Of a DNA stretch of 60,000 bases, positions 1 to 9,800 are shown piece after piece. The DNA comes from Lineus longissimus (taxonomy: Eukaryota > Nemertea > Pilidiophora > Heteronemertea > Lineidae), in assembly GCF_910592395.1 (NCBI RefSeq), contig NC_088319.1, positions 8,868,001 through 8,928,000 on the forward strand. The letters run 5' to 3'. Made by a program: the position numbers and the translations under genes. Positions within the stretch are counted from its first letter, which is position 1. Each line of letters opens with the position of its first letter. Below the pieces are notes generated by a model. The model did no database searches, was not told the DNA's origin, and saw only the letters and a program-made list of their open reading frames with translations.

Positions 1-139
1 ATGATGCGCCATGAAGCGGAACAACGGAAGTCTGAACAAGAGGCAATTGAGAAACGCCAAGCTCAGGAATTCCAGCAGCAAATGCAGATGTTTCGCATGA
101 TGTTCGGGGTTATGAACCCAATGGCTAACCAGGCGACAG
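1..139 (+). CDS. Partial exon of a Met/Gln-rich protein, probable Harbinger accessory ORF (penultimate exon)
   Basis: The reading frame is open from the window edge and runs into a GT donor at 140-141 (ACAG|GTATGA). The first residues form a charged, Gln/Arg-rich coiled-coil-like helix followed by a Met-rich stretch. It joins in phase 1 to the exon at 304. Tails of this kind are common in the Myb/SANT- or MADF-type accessory protein that PIF/Harbinger transposons carry beside their transposase. A decayed Harbinger transposase lies downstream in convergent orientation, and a second Harbinger at 40.8 kb has the same convergent layout. No DNA-binding domain is visible because the 5' part is off the window, so a host gene is not excluded. 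Confidence 0.45.
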
Positions 140-303
140 GTATGAGCTCATACAGTGTTGGCAATTCTTTGTTTAAACTGCTTAAGTCTGAATCATTTTG
201 TGCTACCTTATCCAAGACTGAATATCTGGTTTATTCTATAAATCGGTCTCCTGAACTGTAATTGACCACAATGTAGTCAATCATTTACGTCGATTTCCTT
301 CAG

Positions 304-608
304 CCCAAAACATGATGTCTGGTGCCTTCAATACAACGCCTCAGATGCCAGCTCCAATGGCAATGCAGTATCCACAACATCAGCAAACACCCATGTTTAC
401 TGGAAGTGTGCCTGCAAGAACAAGTACCCCGATAAGACCAGCGCCAGCATATGCATCCGGTACAAGTACTTCGGCCCAGCAACAAGTTCCAGCAAGAGAA
501 CCAAGAAGCCTGTTCAATTCCATCAAGAGCAGTTTCGATGTTCTGAATGCGGATGGAATTGACATGACCCCAATGTATGACAGGTCCTTTGAGAGTGAAT
601 ATAAATAA
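304..608 (+). CDS. Last exon of the Met/Gln/Pro-rich probable Harbinger accessory protein
   Basis: The acceptor is TTCCTTCAG at 295-303. With the first base supplied by the previous exon, the frame continues through about 100 codons rich in Met, Gln, Pro, Ala, Ser and Thr and ends at TAA 606-608. The stop codon sits inside an AATAAA at 604-609. No enzymatic motif is visible. The low-complexity composition and the convergent Harbinger transposase suggest the C-terminus of the accessory DNA-binding protein. The family assignment is inference; the exon-intron structure is directly seen. Confidence 0.5.
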
Positions 609-620
609 AAGGGGCAACCT

Positions 621-851
621 AAATTGTGACTCGCTCTACCAAAACTAGGCGCTTGTCGCATCTGAACTTGACAGGTTGATACGGACTTGTTGTTCATTTC
701 CCTATTGTAGACCTTTTGTGAAATCTATTACAAACTGATTTGGTTACATTTCACCAAAGGTCTACAATAGGGAAATGAACAACAAGTCCGTATCAACCTG
801 TCAAGTTCAGATGCGACAAGCGCCTAGTTTTGGTAGAGCGGGTCACAATTT
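621..851. repeat. Near-perfect 97-bp foldback hairpin
   Basis: Bases 621-718 are the reverse complement of about 753-850 with almost no mismatches, around a ~35-bp loop. It lies just downstream of the stop codon at 608. Diverged single-arm relatives occur at about 22.8-23.0 kb and, inverted, at 48.4-48.54 kb. It is most simply a recent foldback MITE. Confidence 0.9.
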
Positions 852-1730
852 ATGTATACCTCTCTACTGCTGAACTCCTGCCAATATTGGCCAATTGGGT
901 CATATGAATAAAAAGTAGCATAGAGTTTATCCGACCAAGAGGCGACCCAAGCTTTAGCTTTTACTAGTCTTTAAAATAGAGTTGTTGTCAATTCAGGACT
1001 GTCAGGGTCTTTGAACAGTTCACATTTGTTTGCTAATGCTTGCAATGTACATCAAACAGTTCAGGACTTGAACAGTCATGAATAGACAACAACTCAATCA
1101 GCAACTTCTACTTCAGTGGTACCGGTACTTTGTATGAAGGTTACACAGATTCTTGATTAACTCATGTATTTTCCAAAGACGTTATTTTTAAAAATCTTTT
1201 ATTTTGTAAAGAAATTATATTGTACAATGTTTGATACTGATTGTCGAGTTTTGTAATTACATGTATGTACTAGTATGTACTGTTCACCTGGCCATTTCCA
1301 CGAATTGTTGTAAGACCCTCTGCTGCTGTTTTCTGGGTTGACAGCAATTCTTAAACGATGAATGTCAAACTCCTATACTAGTAATTTGTCATGCAAGTTT
1401 CCAGGTGTTGACATCATATTTTTAAAATCGTATTTTCTGCAAAATACCCAGGAGATTTTACAGAGATTTTCGTTCTCTCATGTATTTTGCAGGTGCAAGT
1501 ATTAATCCACCTCTCCAGGCTATGTGCACTTGAAAAGTTGACCGACCACGATCTTCTTTCAAATACGAATGTACTTTAGCAGTTCATTGTATTAAACACA
1601 AAATCAGTCTTCAAAAAAGTTTCTTGTGTTCTCTTAATCATGAATTAACAATCATTACAATGTCAACAGAAATTGGAGAATACATTCTTGCAGAAATGTT
1701 AATGCTGGATTAGAATCGTCCGCTTTTCTG
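851..1730. other. Non-coding, AT-rich, no recognisable feature
   Basis: Stops occur in all frames and no repeat shared with the rest of the window was noticed. It lies between the two convergent Harbinger ORFs and would be internal spacer of that element. Confidence 0.5.
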
Positions 1731-1796
1731 ACAGTGTACATTTCTGACAGTTCACATAAGATAGCTAGATGTGGATTACCAAGATGCCAACACTCA

Positions 1797-2876
1797 TCAG
1801 TGATTAAAATGCCTGGTCAACGAGTTCCTTATTGCATCACCACCAATTGCATGATTTTCTCCAACGTTGACAACTTGGTTGACCATCCTTACGATGGGCT
1901 CCTGGGCTTCAATTGCACGTACCTCTTCATTCCAATGGTTATTGTATGCCTGCTTGTACACTTCACAGGCATTGTGAAGAATGGTACATGCCAAGACTAC
2001 ATTGTGAATGTTGCTAATGTCAAAGTCACTCTTTTTGAGAAGGCAGCGCCAACGCCCCTTTAGCCGTCCGAAACTATTTTCAATCGTCACCCGGGCCCTG
2101 CTATGTCTGTAGTTATACCTCCTCTGTGCTGCATTAAGTTGTCCGCGGTGTGCATACGGCTTCATAAGCCATGGTAATAACGGGTAAGCTGGATCCCCAA
2201 TTATTACCAGCGGAATGTCCTGTCCACCAACACGTCTTGGACGATGAGGCAAAAGTGATCCCTCCTCTGCCAAATGAAAGAATGTCGAATTGGCCAAAAT
2301 CCGAGCGTCATGGGCCCGACCAGCAAATCCAAAAAAGACGTCGGTAAATCTGCATCAATAGTCACACACCGCTTGCATTACAACTGAATGATAGTGGTTT
2401 CTGTTGAAATAGTCCGCTGGGTGTTCTACTGGTGCCTTGATGGGGACATGCATTCCATCAATGGCGCCTGCACATTGTGGAAAACCCCATGTGTCATTGT
2501 ATCCAGCTACAACTTCGTTCAGACGATCGCCAGTTGGGAACTTCAGGTAGGAATCGAGCAATTCCTCGCATATTGCTGAACAAGTATCGTGGATGATTGC
2601 GCAAATGGTTGAACGACCAACACCAAAATGTTCTTTCAGCGTTCTATACTCAATGCATGTGGCTAACTTCCACAGGGTGATGGCCAATCTCTCATCCACA
2701 CGAATTGCCCTTCTCATTCTGGTGTGCTGTCTCTCAATACGATGCCGCAGCCTGTCGCACAAATACATAAAGAGTTCCCGAGACATGCGAAGATTTTCAA
2801 GCCAGTGTGAATCTTCTCGCCATAAAAATCCGTCCATCACACTGTCCAATATACTCGAAGCCGGGGTACACACCAC
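1797..2876 (-). pseudogene. PIF/Harbinger transposase (HARBI1-type DDE nuclease), one in-frame stop
   Basis: Read on the minus strand, the frame from 2876 to 1797 is continuous except for a single TGA at about 2355-2357. The N-terminal half has the HARBI1 helical region with a helix-turn-helix-like GVGRSTICAI segment. The catalytic triad is visible: Asp in AIDGMHVPI (about 2455), Asp in IGDPAYPL (about 2195) and Glu in IENSFGRLKGRW (about 2080). This is the DDE_Tnp_4 fold that acts in the nucleus with a Myb/MADF partner. Length is close to a full HARBI1 protein. The Arg-rich start upstream (to about 3170) is in another frame, so either a frameshift or a small intron is present. The copy looks recently inactivated. 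Confidence 0.88.
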
Positions 2877-3159
2877 ATACGCCGTTCCATACGGAGCCGA
2901 GGCCTGTTCACCTCCTGCATACCGACAATGAACAACAACATGAATGCGAATGCCCTTTGTCGCATGATTAAAGTTCGCATCATTTGGTCCCTCCTAGCAC
3001 GTCTCCGACGCAAAAATGCTGCATACTGATGTTGTCTGCGGCGGACAAACATACCATTCATTGCCATGAACATTGCCATGAACATCCGCAGCCTTGCTTC
3101 TTGCATATTAGGTTCCATGTTAGGCCTATTCCCATTATTATTCTCCTCGACATCAAATG
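2877..3159 (-). pseudogene. Arg/Met-rich 5' end of the Harbinger transposase, out of frame
   Basis: The minus strand encodes a run of Arg-rich and Met-rich residues ending in an RRMW-like motif. That matches the basic N-terminus seen in HARBI1 proteins (poly-Arg then a WV.PWL-type motif). It is in a different frame from the main transposase, indicating a frameshift or an unresolved intron near 2837-2876. Confidence 0.5.
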
Positions 3160-3601
3160 GAGACAAGACCACAATTGATTTTTTAAGCCTTTTAGCAGTT
3201 AAATTGTCAATGTTTGACCGCGACGCATCAAAGAATGCGTCAATTAGTGAAACTGAAATTCGTATATGATATACGGGTTAGTCTTGCGAGTAACTGGTGC
3301 GATTTGAATTGGTGATTGACCACGGAAATTTTTTGATAATCGACAAATTAGACAGACTTTGATATTTCCACTCTTTTCAGCCAACTGGCAGAAAAAACTC
3401 AAAACACGCCCCCTATTACCCAATTAGCAAAATTCGAAATTAATTTTTTCATCAAATAATTTCTTTATATCTGTAGACTTGCCACAGCAAATATTTTTTC
3501 AATACCTCTCCAAATATGTACTTGAGAGTAAAAAACATGCACTCGTCTAACAGATAGGCCTCGACCCTCCAACCTATGAATATTCATAAGTGGTCTTGTC
3601 T
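3160..3601 (+). mobile_element. Q-family TIR element, copy 1
   Basis: It begins GAGACAAGACCAC and ends with the inverted GTGGTCTTGTC. Length is ~442 bp and no coding capacity is seen. It is nearly identical to six other copies in the next 5 kb. The copies at 5389 and 7971 are bounded by apparent 4-bp duplications (AATG and ATAT). Superfamily not recognised. Confidence 0.85.
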
Positions 3602-3918
3602 ATAAAGATATAAAGAAATTATTTGATGAAAAAATTAATTTCGAATTTTGCTAATTGGGTAATAGGGGGCGTGTTTTGAGTTTTTTCTGCCAGTTGGCTG
3701 AAAAGAGTGGAAATATCAAAGTCTGTCTAATTTGTCGATTATCAAAAAATTTCCGTGGTCAATCACCATTTTATTTTTCACCATTTACTTGCCCGACTGT
3801 CCGGAATAACATAATATTAATTTCAGATTCACAACACCACGCGTTCTTTGATGCGTCGCGGTCAAACATTGACAATTTAACTGCTAAAAGACTTAAAAAA
3901 TAAATTGTGGTCTTGTCT
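3602..3918 (-). mobile_element. Q-family TIR element, copy 2 (truncated, inverted)
   Basis: Reverse-complement copy lacking the ~115-bp end that carries CTCGACCCTCC. It starts inside the element at the TATAAAG motif and ends with the GTGGTCTTGTCTC terminus. It forms a tail-to-tail foldback with copy 1. Confidence 0.82.
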
Positions 3919-4471
3919 CTATAATTTACACTACATTTTGGGTCAATATAGTGAAAAATTTGAATGTGCTCAAATCACTCTAATTCATTTAGAATATTGT
4001 ATTGCTGATGATTTAAGGTCAAAACAAGCTAAAATAATGAGAAAAAAACTTAATTTGACCCAAATAAGAGTCAACCTAACCCCGGTCTAAGTTCGGTTTC
4101 ATTTTTACAAGTCTTGTTGTGTTGCCATTCATTTTGTAATTTCTTTGAAACTACTTAGGCCTTGATTCTGAAAGTTGTGCCCTAAGCAGCAAAGATATTC
4201 CTAAATCACATCCTAAATTTTCAGCTCCATAGCTTGCTTATTCTGGCCAGGGCAGGTCTTTGAATTTGGTGCTGTTGGCTGCAAAATCATGACTTTTTGT
4301 CGATTTTGTCCTCTTTCGTCGCTTTGGCATAGTTGTACCACTCTTTGAAATGTCTGTAATTTCTCCAAAAATGTCCAGATATGACTTTCCTTTGTTGGAG
4401 AGTTGTGGGATGTCATGTACATTAGTTTGAAAAAAATCTCAAAATGTTAACCCCTGAAATGTACCTTCATT
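3919..4471. repeat. X segment, copy 1 (flanked by same-orientation Q copies)
   Basis: About 550 bp, present again as a nearly identical reverse complement at 5836-6384. No convincing coding sequence. In both places it is bracketed by Q copies in the same orientation, like the centre of a composite transposon. Confidence 0.85.
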
Positions 4472-4942
4472 GAGACAAGACCACTAATGAATATTCATAG
4501 GTTGGAGGGTCCAGGCCTATCTATTAGACGAGTGCATGTTTTTTACTCTCAAGTACATATTTGGAGAGGTATTAAAAAAATATTTGTTGTGGCAAGTCTA
4601 CAGATATAAAGAAATTATTTGATGAAAAAATTAATTTCGAATTTTGCTAATTGGGTAATAGGGGGCGTGTTTTGAGTTTTTTCTGCCAGTTGGCTGAAAA
4701 GAGTGGAAATATCAAAGTCTGTCTAATTTGTCGATTATCAAAAATTTTCCGTGGTCAATCACCATTTTATTTTTCACCATTTACTTGCCCGACTGTCCGG
4801 AATAACATAATATTAATTTCAGATTCACAACACCACGCGTTCTTTGATGCGTCGCGGTCAAACATTGACAATTTAACTGCTGAAAGGCTTAAAAAATCAA
4901 TTTAACTGCTTAAAGGCTTAAAAAATCAATTGTGGTCTTGTC
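4472..4942 (-). mobile_element. Q-family TIR element, copy 3 (inverted)
   Basis: Full-length inverted copy starting GAGACAAGACCACTAATG. Its last ~40 bp are locally duplicated (CTTAAAAAATCAATT twice). It abuts copy 4 head to head at about 4942. Confidence 0.85.
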
Positions 4943-5383
4943 AAGACCACAATTGAATTTTTAAGCCTTTTAGCAGTTAAATTGTCAATGTTTGACCGCG
5001 ACGCATCAAAGAATGCATCAACTAGTGAAACTGAAATTCGGATATGATATACGGGTTAGTCTTGCGAGTAACTGGTGCGATTGAAATTGGTGATTGACCA
5101 CGGAAATTTTTTTTTAATCGACAAATTAGACAGACTTTGATATTTCCACTCTTTTCAGCCAACTGGCAGAAAAAACTCAAAACACGCCCCCTATTACCCA
5201 ATTAGCAAAATTCTAAATTAATTTTTTCATCAAATAATTTCTTTATATCTGTAGACTTGCCACAGCAAATATTTTTTCAATACCTCTCCAAATATGTACT
5301 TGAGAGTAAAAAACATGCACTCGTCTAATAATAGATAGGCCTCGACCCTCCAACCTATGAATATTCATTAGTGGTCTTGTCTC
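4941..5383 (+). mobile_element. Q-family TIR element, copy 4
   Basis: Full-length direct copy ending GTGGTCTTGTCTC, sharing its first bases with the end of copy 3 so that the junction is a palindrome. It has one internally diverged patch (4998-5100) that it shares with copy 1. Confidence 0.85.
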
Positions 5384-5388
5384 AAATG

Positions 5389-5835
5389 GAGACAAGACCA
5401 CAATTGATTTTTTAAGCCTTTTAGCAGTTAAATTGTCAATGTTTGACCGCGACGCATCAAAGAATGCGTGGTGTTGTGAATCTGAAATTTAGATTATGTT
5501 ATTCCGGACAGTCGGGCAAGTAAATGGTGAAAAATAAAATGGTGATTGACCACGGAAATTTTTTGATAATCGACAAATTAGACAGACTTTGATATTTCCA
5601 CTCTTTTCAGCCAACTGGCAGAAAAAACTCAAAACACTCAAAACACTATTACCCAATTAGCAAAATTCGAAATTAATTTTTTCATCAAATAATTTCTTTA
5701 TATCTGTAGACTTGCCACAACAAATATTTTTTCAATACCTCTCCAAATATGTACTTGAGAGTAAAAAACATGCACTCGTCTAATTGATAGGCCTCGACCC
5801 TCCAACCTATGAATATTCATTAGTGGTCTTGTCTC
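5389..5835 (+). mobile_element. Q-family TIR element, copy 5
   Basis: Full-length copy flanked by AATG on both sides (5385-5388 and 5836-5839), consistent with a 4-bp target-site duplication. It lies directly before the inverted X segment. Confidence 0.85.
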
Positions 5836-6384
5836 AATGAAGGTACATTTCAGGGGTTAACATTTTGAGATTTTTTTCAAACTAATGTACATGACATCCC
5901 ACAACTCTCCAACAAAGGAAAGTCATATCTGGACATTTTTGGAGAAATTAGAGACATTTCAAAGAGTGGTACAACTGTGCCAAAGCGACGAAAGAGGACA
6001 AAATCGACAAAAAGTCATGATTTTGCAGCCAACAGCACCAAATTCAAAGACCTGCCCTGGCCAGAATAAGCAAGCTATGGAGCTGAAAATTTAGGATGTG
6101 ATTTAGGAATATCTTTGCTGCTTAGGGCACAACTTTCAGAATCAAGGCCTAAGTAGTTTCAAAGAAATTACAAAATGAATGGCAACACAACAAGACTTGT
6201 AAAAATGAAACCGAACTTAGACCGGGGTTAGGTTGACTCTTATTTGGGTCAAATTAAGTTTTTTTCTCATTATTTTAGCTTGTTTTGACTTTAAATCATC
6301 AGCAATACAATATTCTAAATGAATTAGAGTGATTTGAGCACATTCAAATTTTTCACTATATTGACCCATAATGTAGTGTAAATG
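5836..6384. repeat. X segment, copy 2 (inverted relative to copy 1)
   Basis: Reverse complement of 3919-4471 with only scattered mismatches, so the duplication is young. It is bracketed by Q copies 5 and 6 in the same orientation. Confidence 0.85.
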
Positions 6385-7796
6385 GAGACAAGACCACAAT
6401 TGATTTTTTAAGCCTTTTAGCAGTTAAATTGTCAATGTTTGACCGCGACGCATCAAAGAACGCGTGGTGTTGTGAATCTGAAATTTAGATTATGTTATTC
6501 CGGACAGTCGGGCAAGTAAATGGTGAAAAATAAAATGGTGATTGACCACGGAAATTTTTTTTTAATCGACAAATTAGACAGACTTTGATATTTCCACTCT
6601 TTTCAGCCAACTGGCAGAAAAAACTCAAAACACGCCCCCTATTACCCAATTAGCAAAATTCGAAATTAATATTTTCATCAAATAATTTCTTTATATCTGT
6701 AGACTTGCCACAACAAATATTTTTTCAATACCTCTCCAAATATGTACTTGAGAGTAAATGAAATGGCCAGGGCCATTGTGCTCACCTCATGTGGAGGAAA
6801 GATGGATAAAGAGCATGGTATTGTGTCATGTAGTGTTAGGTTTGATGTAGGTCCAAGCAATTACAATTTCCCCAAAATGGCCAATTTACAGTACATTCGA
6901 CCTCTGTGACCTTGAAAAGTAGGTCAAATCAAAGAAGACCCGGGTGATACATTGAATGGTTGTTAGAATTAGATGTACCTATGATATAAAATTGGTGCCA
7001 ATCGGGCAAGTCATTACTAGGAATAATGGCATTTTGATGAATTTAGGATTTGGCCCCCTCCCTGGAGGCCAAACGGCAAATCAGATCGCACCAAACTTCG
7101 GTACCTGAGATCACCTGACCAAGGGGTACATGTGTACTTAATTTGTGATCAATAGTCATTGCAGTTAAGAAACGTGCCATAGTTACGTCCTGACGGCGAA
7201 TTTACGTCATTTGACCTCTGTGACATTGACAAGAAGGTCAAATTAAAAACCTGTGTGACATATACTGTATGGTCGTTAGATGTACCCATGATATCAAATT
7301 GGTGGCAATCGGGCAAGAAGTTAAGGAATAATCACATTTTTAAGGTTTTTGGATTTTGCCCCCTGGTGGTCAAGTGGTGAATCATATTGGACCAAACTTC
7401 GGTCCCTGAGATCACCTGACTAAGGGGTAAATGTGTACCAAATTTGGTATCAATAGTCATTGCAGTTTAGAAACGTGCCATCGTTACATCCTAACGGCCA
7501 ATTTACACCATTTGACCTCTGTGACCTTGAAAAGGAGGTCAAATCAAAAACCCGGAGGATATATGATGCACCTTTGCTAGAAGTACCTACCATATTTTTT
7601 TCACAATTTCCCGACTACTATTAAGGGAGATATTGCATATTTTCACTTTTAATGTTTGGCCCCCTGGTGGCCAAACCATGAAACGAATCGGACCGAAACT
7701 TGGTCTCCCAGGTGTCATTACATAAGGGTAAATGTGTACCAAGTTTCAACTCAATAGCTCTAACAGTTACGAAACGTGCCCTGCTAACGGACGACG

Positions 7797-7843
<47 letters not shown>

Positions 7844-7966
7844 ACGACGGACGCCACGGTATGGGATAAGCTCACCTCTGCTAAGAGGTGAGCTAAAAAC
7901 ATGCACTCGTCTAATTGATAGGCCTCGACCCTCCAACCTATGAATATTCATTAGTGGTCTTGTCTC
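6385..7966 (+). mobile_element. Q-family TIR element, copy 6, split by an H-family insertion
   Basis: The element runs 6385-6759, is interrupted by an H element, and resumes at 7895-7966. Intact copies read GAGTAAAAAACATG at the break, so the insertion point is within the A-run, with about two extra A residues. This shows that H moved after Q. Confidence 0.88.
6760..7894 (-). mobile_element. H-family hairpin-ended repeat, full-length copy 1 (inside a Q element)
   Basis: On the minus strand it starts with a 26-nt near-perfect palindrome (7869-7894, AGCTCACCTCT...AGAGGTGAGCT), followed by a GTC-triplet run, GCAGGGCACGTTTC, then diverged ~300-bp modules. It ends with the palindromic ATGGCCCTGGCCAT and TTTCA. 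Each module carries a CCACCAGGGGGC-like motif and an AGGTCACAGAGGTCA-like motif. No protein is encoded. Other good copies are at 34.2, 46.9, 48.8 and 50.1 kb. Superfamily unknown; terminal hairpins without clear long TIRs could fit a non-autonomous Helitron-like or another MITE class. Confidence 0.85.
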
Positions 7967-7970
7967 ATAT

Positions 7971-8414
7971 GAGACAAGACCACAATTGATTTTTTAAGCC
8001 TTTTAGCAGTTAAATTGTCAATGTTTGACCGCGACGCATCAAAGAACGCGTGGTGTTGTGAATCTGAAATTTAGATTATGTTATTCCGGACAGTCGGGCA
8101 AGTAAATGGTGAAAAATAAAATGGTGATTGACCACGGAAATTTTTTTTTAATCGACAAATTAGACAGACTTTGATATTTCCACTCTTTTCAGCCAACTGG
8201 CAGAAAAAACTCAAAACACGCCCCCTATTACCCAATTAGCAAAATTCGAAATTAATTTTTTCATCAAATAATTTCTTTATATCTGTAGACTTGCCACAAC
8301 AAATATTTTTTCAATACCTCTCCAAATATGTACTTGAGAGTAAAAAACATGCACTCGTCTAATAGATAGGCCTGGACCCTCCAACCTATGAATATTCATT
8401 AGTGGTCTTGTCTC
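7971..8414 (+). mobile_element. Q-family TIR element, copy 7
   Basis: Full-length copy flanked by ATAT on both sides (7967-7970 and 8415-8418), consistent with a 4-bp target duplication. It is the last member of the cluster. Confidence 0.87.
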
Positions 8415-9590
8415 ATATTCACGGTTCTCTATGGGCGCATCCATCTTGTATCTGCTGACCTTGAACTTGGACGTAGTTTCAGGATTCAACAACAGGTGGC
8501 ACTTGGATTTGAATCGCATTGAGTTGGAATAGCCCAAAACGCATTCAAATCGATTCAGAAGTGCTATGTGAATGGTTACTCCTAAAACGATTCAAGGTAA
8601 ATCGTTTTCCGCAGGGCGATTTGGGGAAAGCGATCTAGAAGTGATTTATGTGAGAACACGGCTTAAGGCAATATAGAGTACAAAATCGGAGGAAGAGAAA
8701 GACGCTCTGTTCCTCAAGTTGATGAAATGAAAGAAAACGCACCACGAAAATGAGCCCTACATCACATCCACTACCGGACTTTTAACGATACCAAGACCTT
8801 CGACACTCGCTCAAAAGCCGGGACAAAAGAAAAGACCGCGTAGCGCAAAAACGCACACACAACTAAGACAACCTGAATGAACTCTCCGTATCATAATCTG
8901 TGGACTTTTATCACGAAAGGACTTTCATGGAAAGAATCAATCTTGTTCAAAATCTGATAATCTCAGCTGATTTTCATTGACACTGCAGTGCCATCAACTG
9001 AAAGTAAACGAAAAGTTTTAAAATAGTTTAAAAATTCCATTACAACTAGCGCCAAAGCCAGCCACGTGCTATTTTCCCGCCATGCTGGGTTCAGACAAGG
9101 CCGGACGCGAGCCTATGCATGTACAGTTTACAAGAAGCGACAACCACAACTAACAATGATTGCCGACCTGCAGAAAATTGCAGTCGGTAAATACTAAATA
9201 GATGTAATTATTGGAGTTGATTTGCTCAACTTAGCATCGTTCAAAAGTCTTGAAATTAACAGACGTAATGTATGTATGTAAACAGTACAAATATAAATAT
9301 TCTGATGATAGAAACACCATATTTTGGCAGCATTTTCCGCAAGTCGGTAAAGGTCGGGGTAGGTCGGGAATTAGTATGACCGCTACTGCACTAGAGACTG
9401 ATGTTTGAAAGTGCCCAGTGATAGCCTATGCCATGATGTGCAGACTACAGACTGTACTGCAGCCCACGGCCGTTAGACAACAATGTGCCTTAACAATTTA
9501 TTTGATCACATGACTCCTGTGGAATCTCCGATCTGATTGGTTGATCTGCAAATATGACGCCTTCGTGGTAATTTGCATGATTTATGAAGT
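8415..9590. other. Non-coding, no gene recognised
   Basis: Mixed-composition DNA with stops in all frames. No repeat shared with the rest of the window was noticed, and there are no splice-linked ORFs. It may be upstream flank of PEX5. Confidence 0.4.
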
Positions 9591-9639
9591 CATTTCCCTT
9601 GACCAACTTTGAACGCGTTGATTACGATAATAAAAGGGA

Positions 9640-9800
9640 GGGACCCAAATCGGAAGTGAATAATAATTAGGTCATGTGCCAGGAATGGTTACTGCGTAAT
9701 CAGTTTTTGGGTACTTCGTCAACTGGCGGAGAAATTTGCTGATGCGCCAAATCCCGTGCGAGTGTCTTCGATATTTCGCCGGAAAATCAGTTTAAAACAG
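9640..9800 (+). promoter_or_regulatory. Candidate PEX5 promoter and non-coding first exon
   Basis: The first coding PEX5 exon begins with its ATG directly after an acceptor, so at least one 5' UTR exon must lie upstream. The best candidate seen is this segment: an ETS-type CGGAAGTG at 9651-9658, typical of TATA-less housekeeping promoters, followed by about 130 bp and a strong donor AAAACAG|GTAAGA at 9801. The link to PEX5 is inference; other upstream donors are possible. Confidence 0.3.

Noticed and set aside
7621-7902. Arg-rich ORF
   Set aside because: It is a translation of the GTC/ACG triplet run and H-family module 7798-7841; the same frame appears in every H copy and decays with it.
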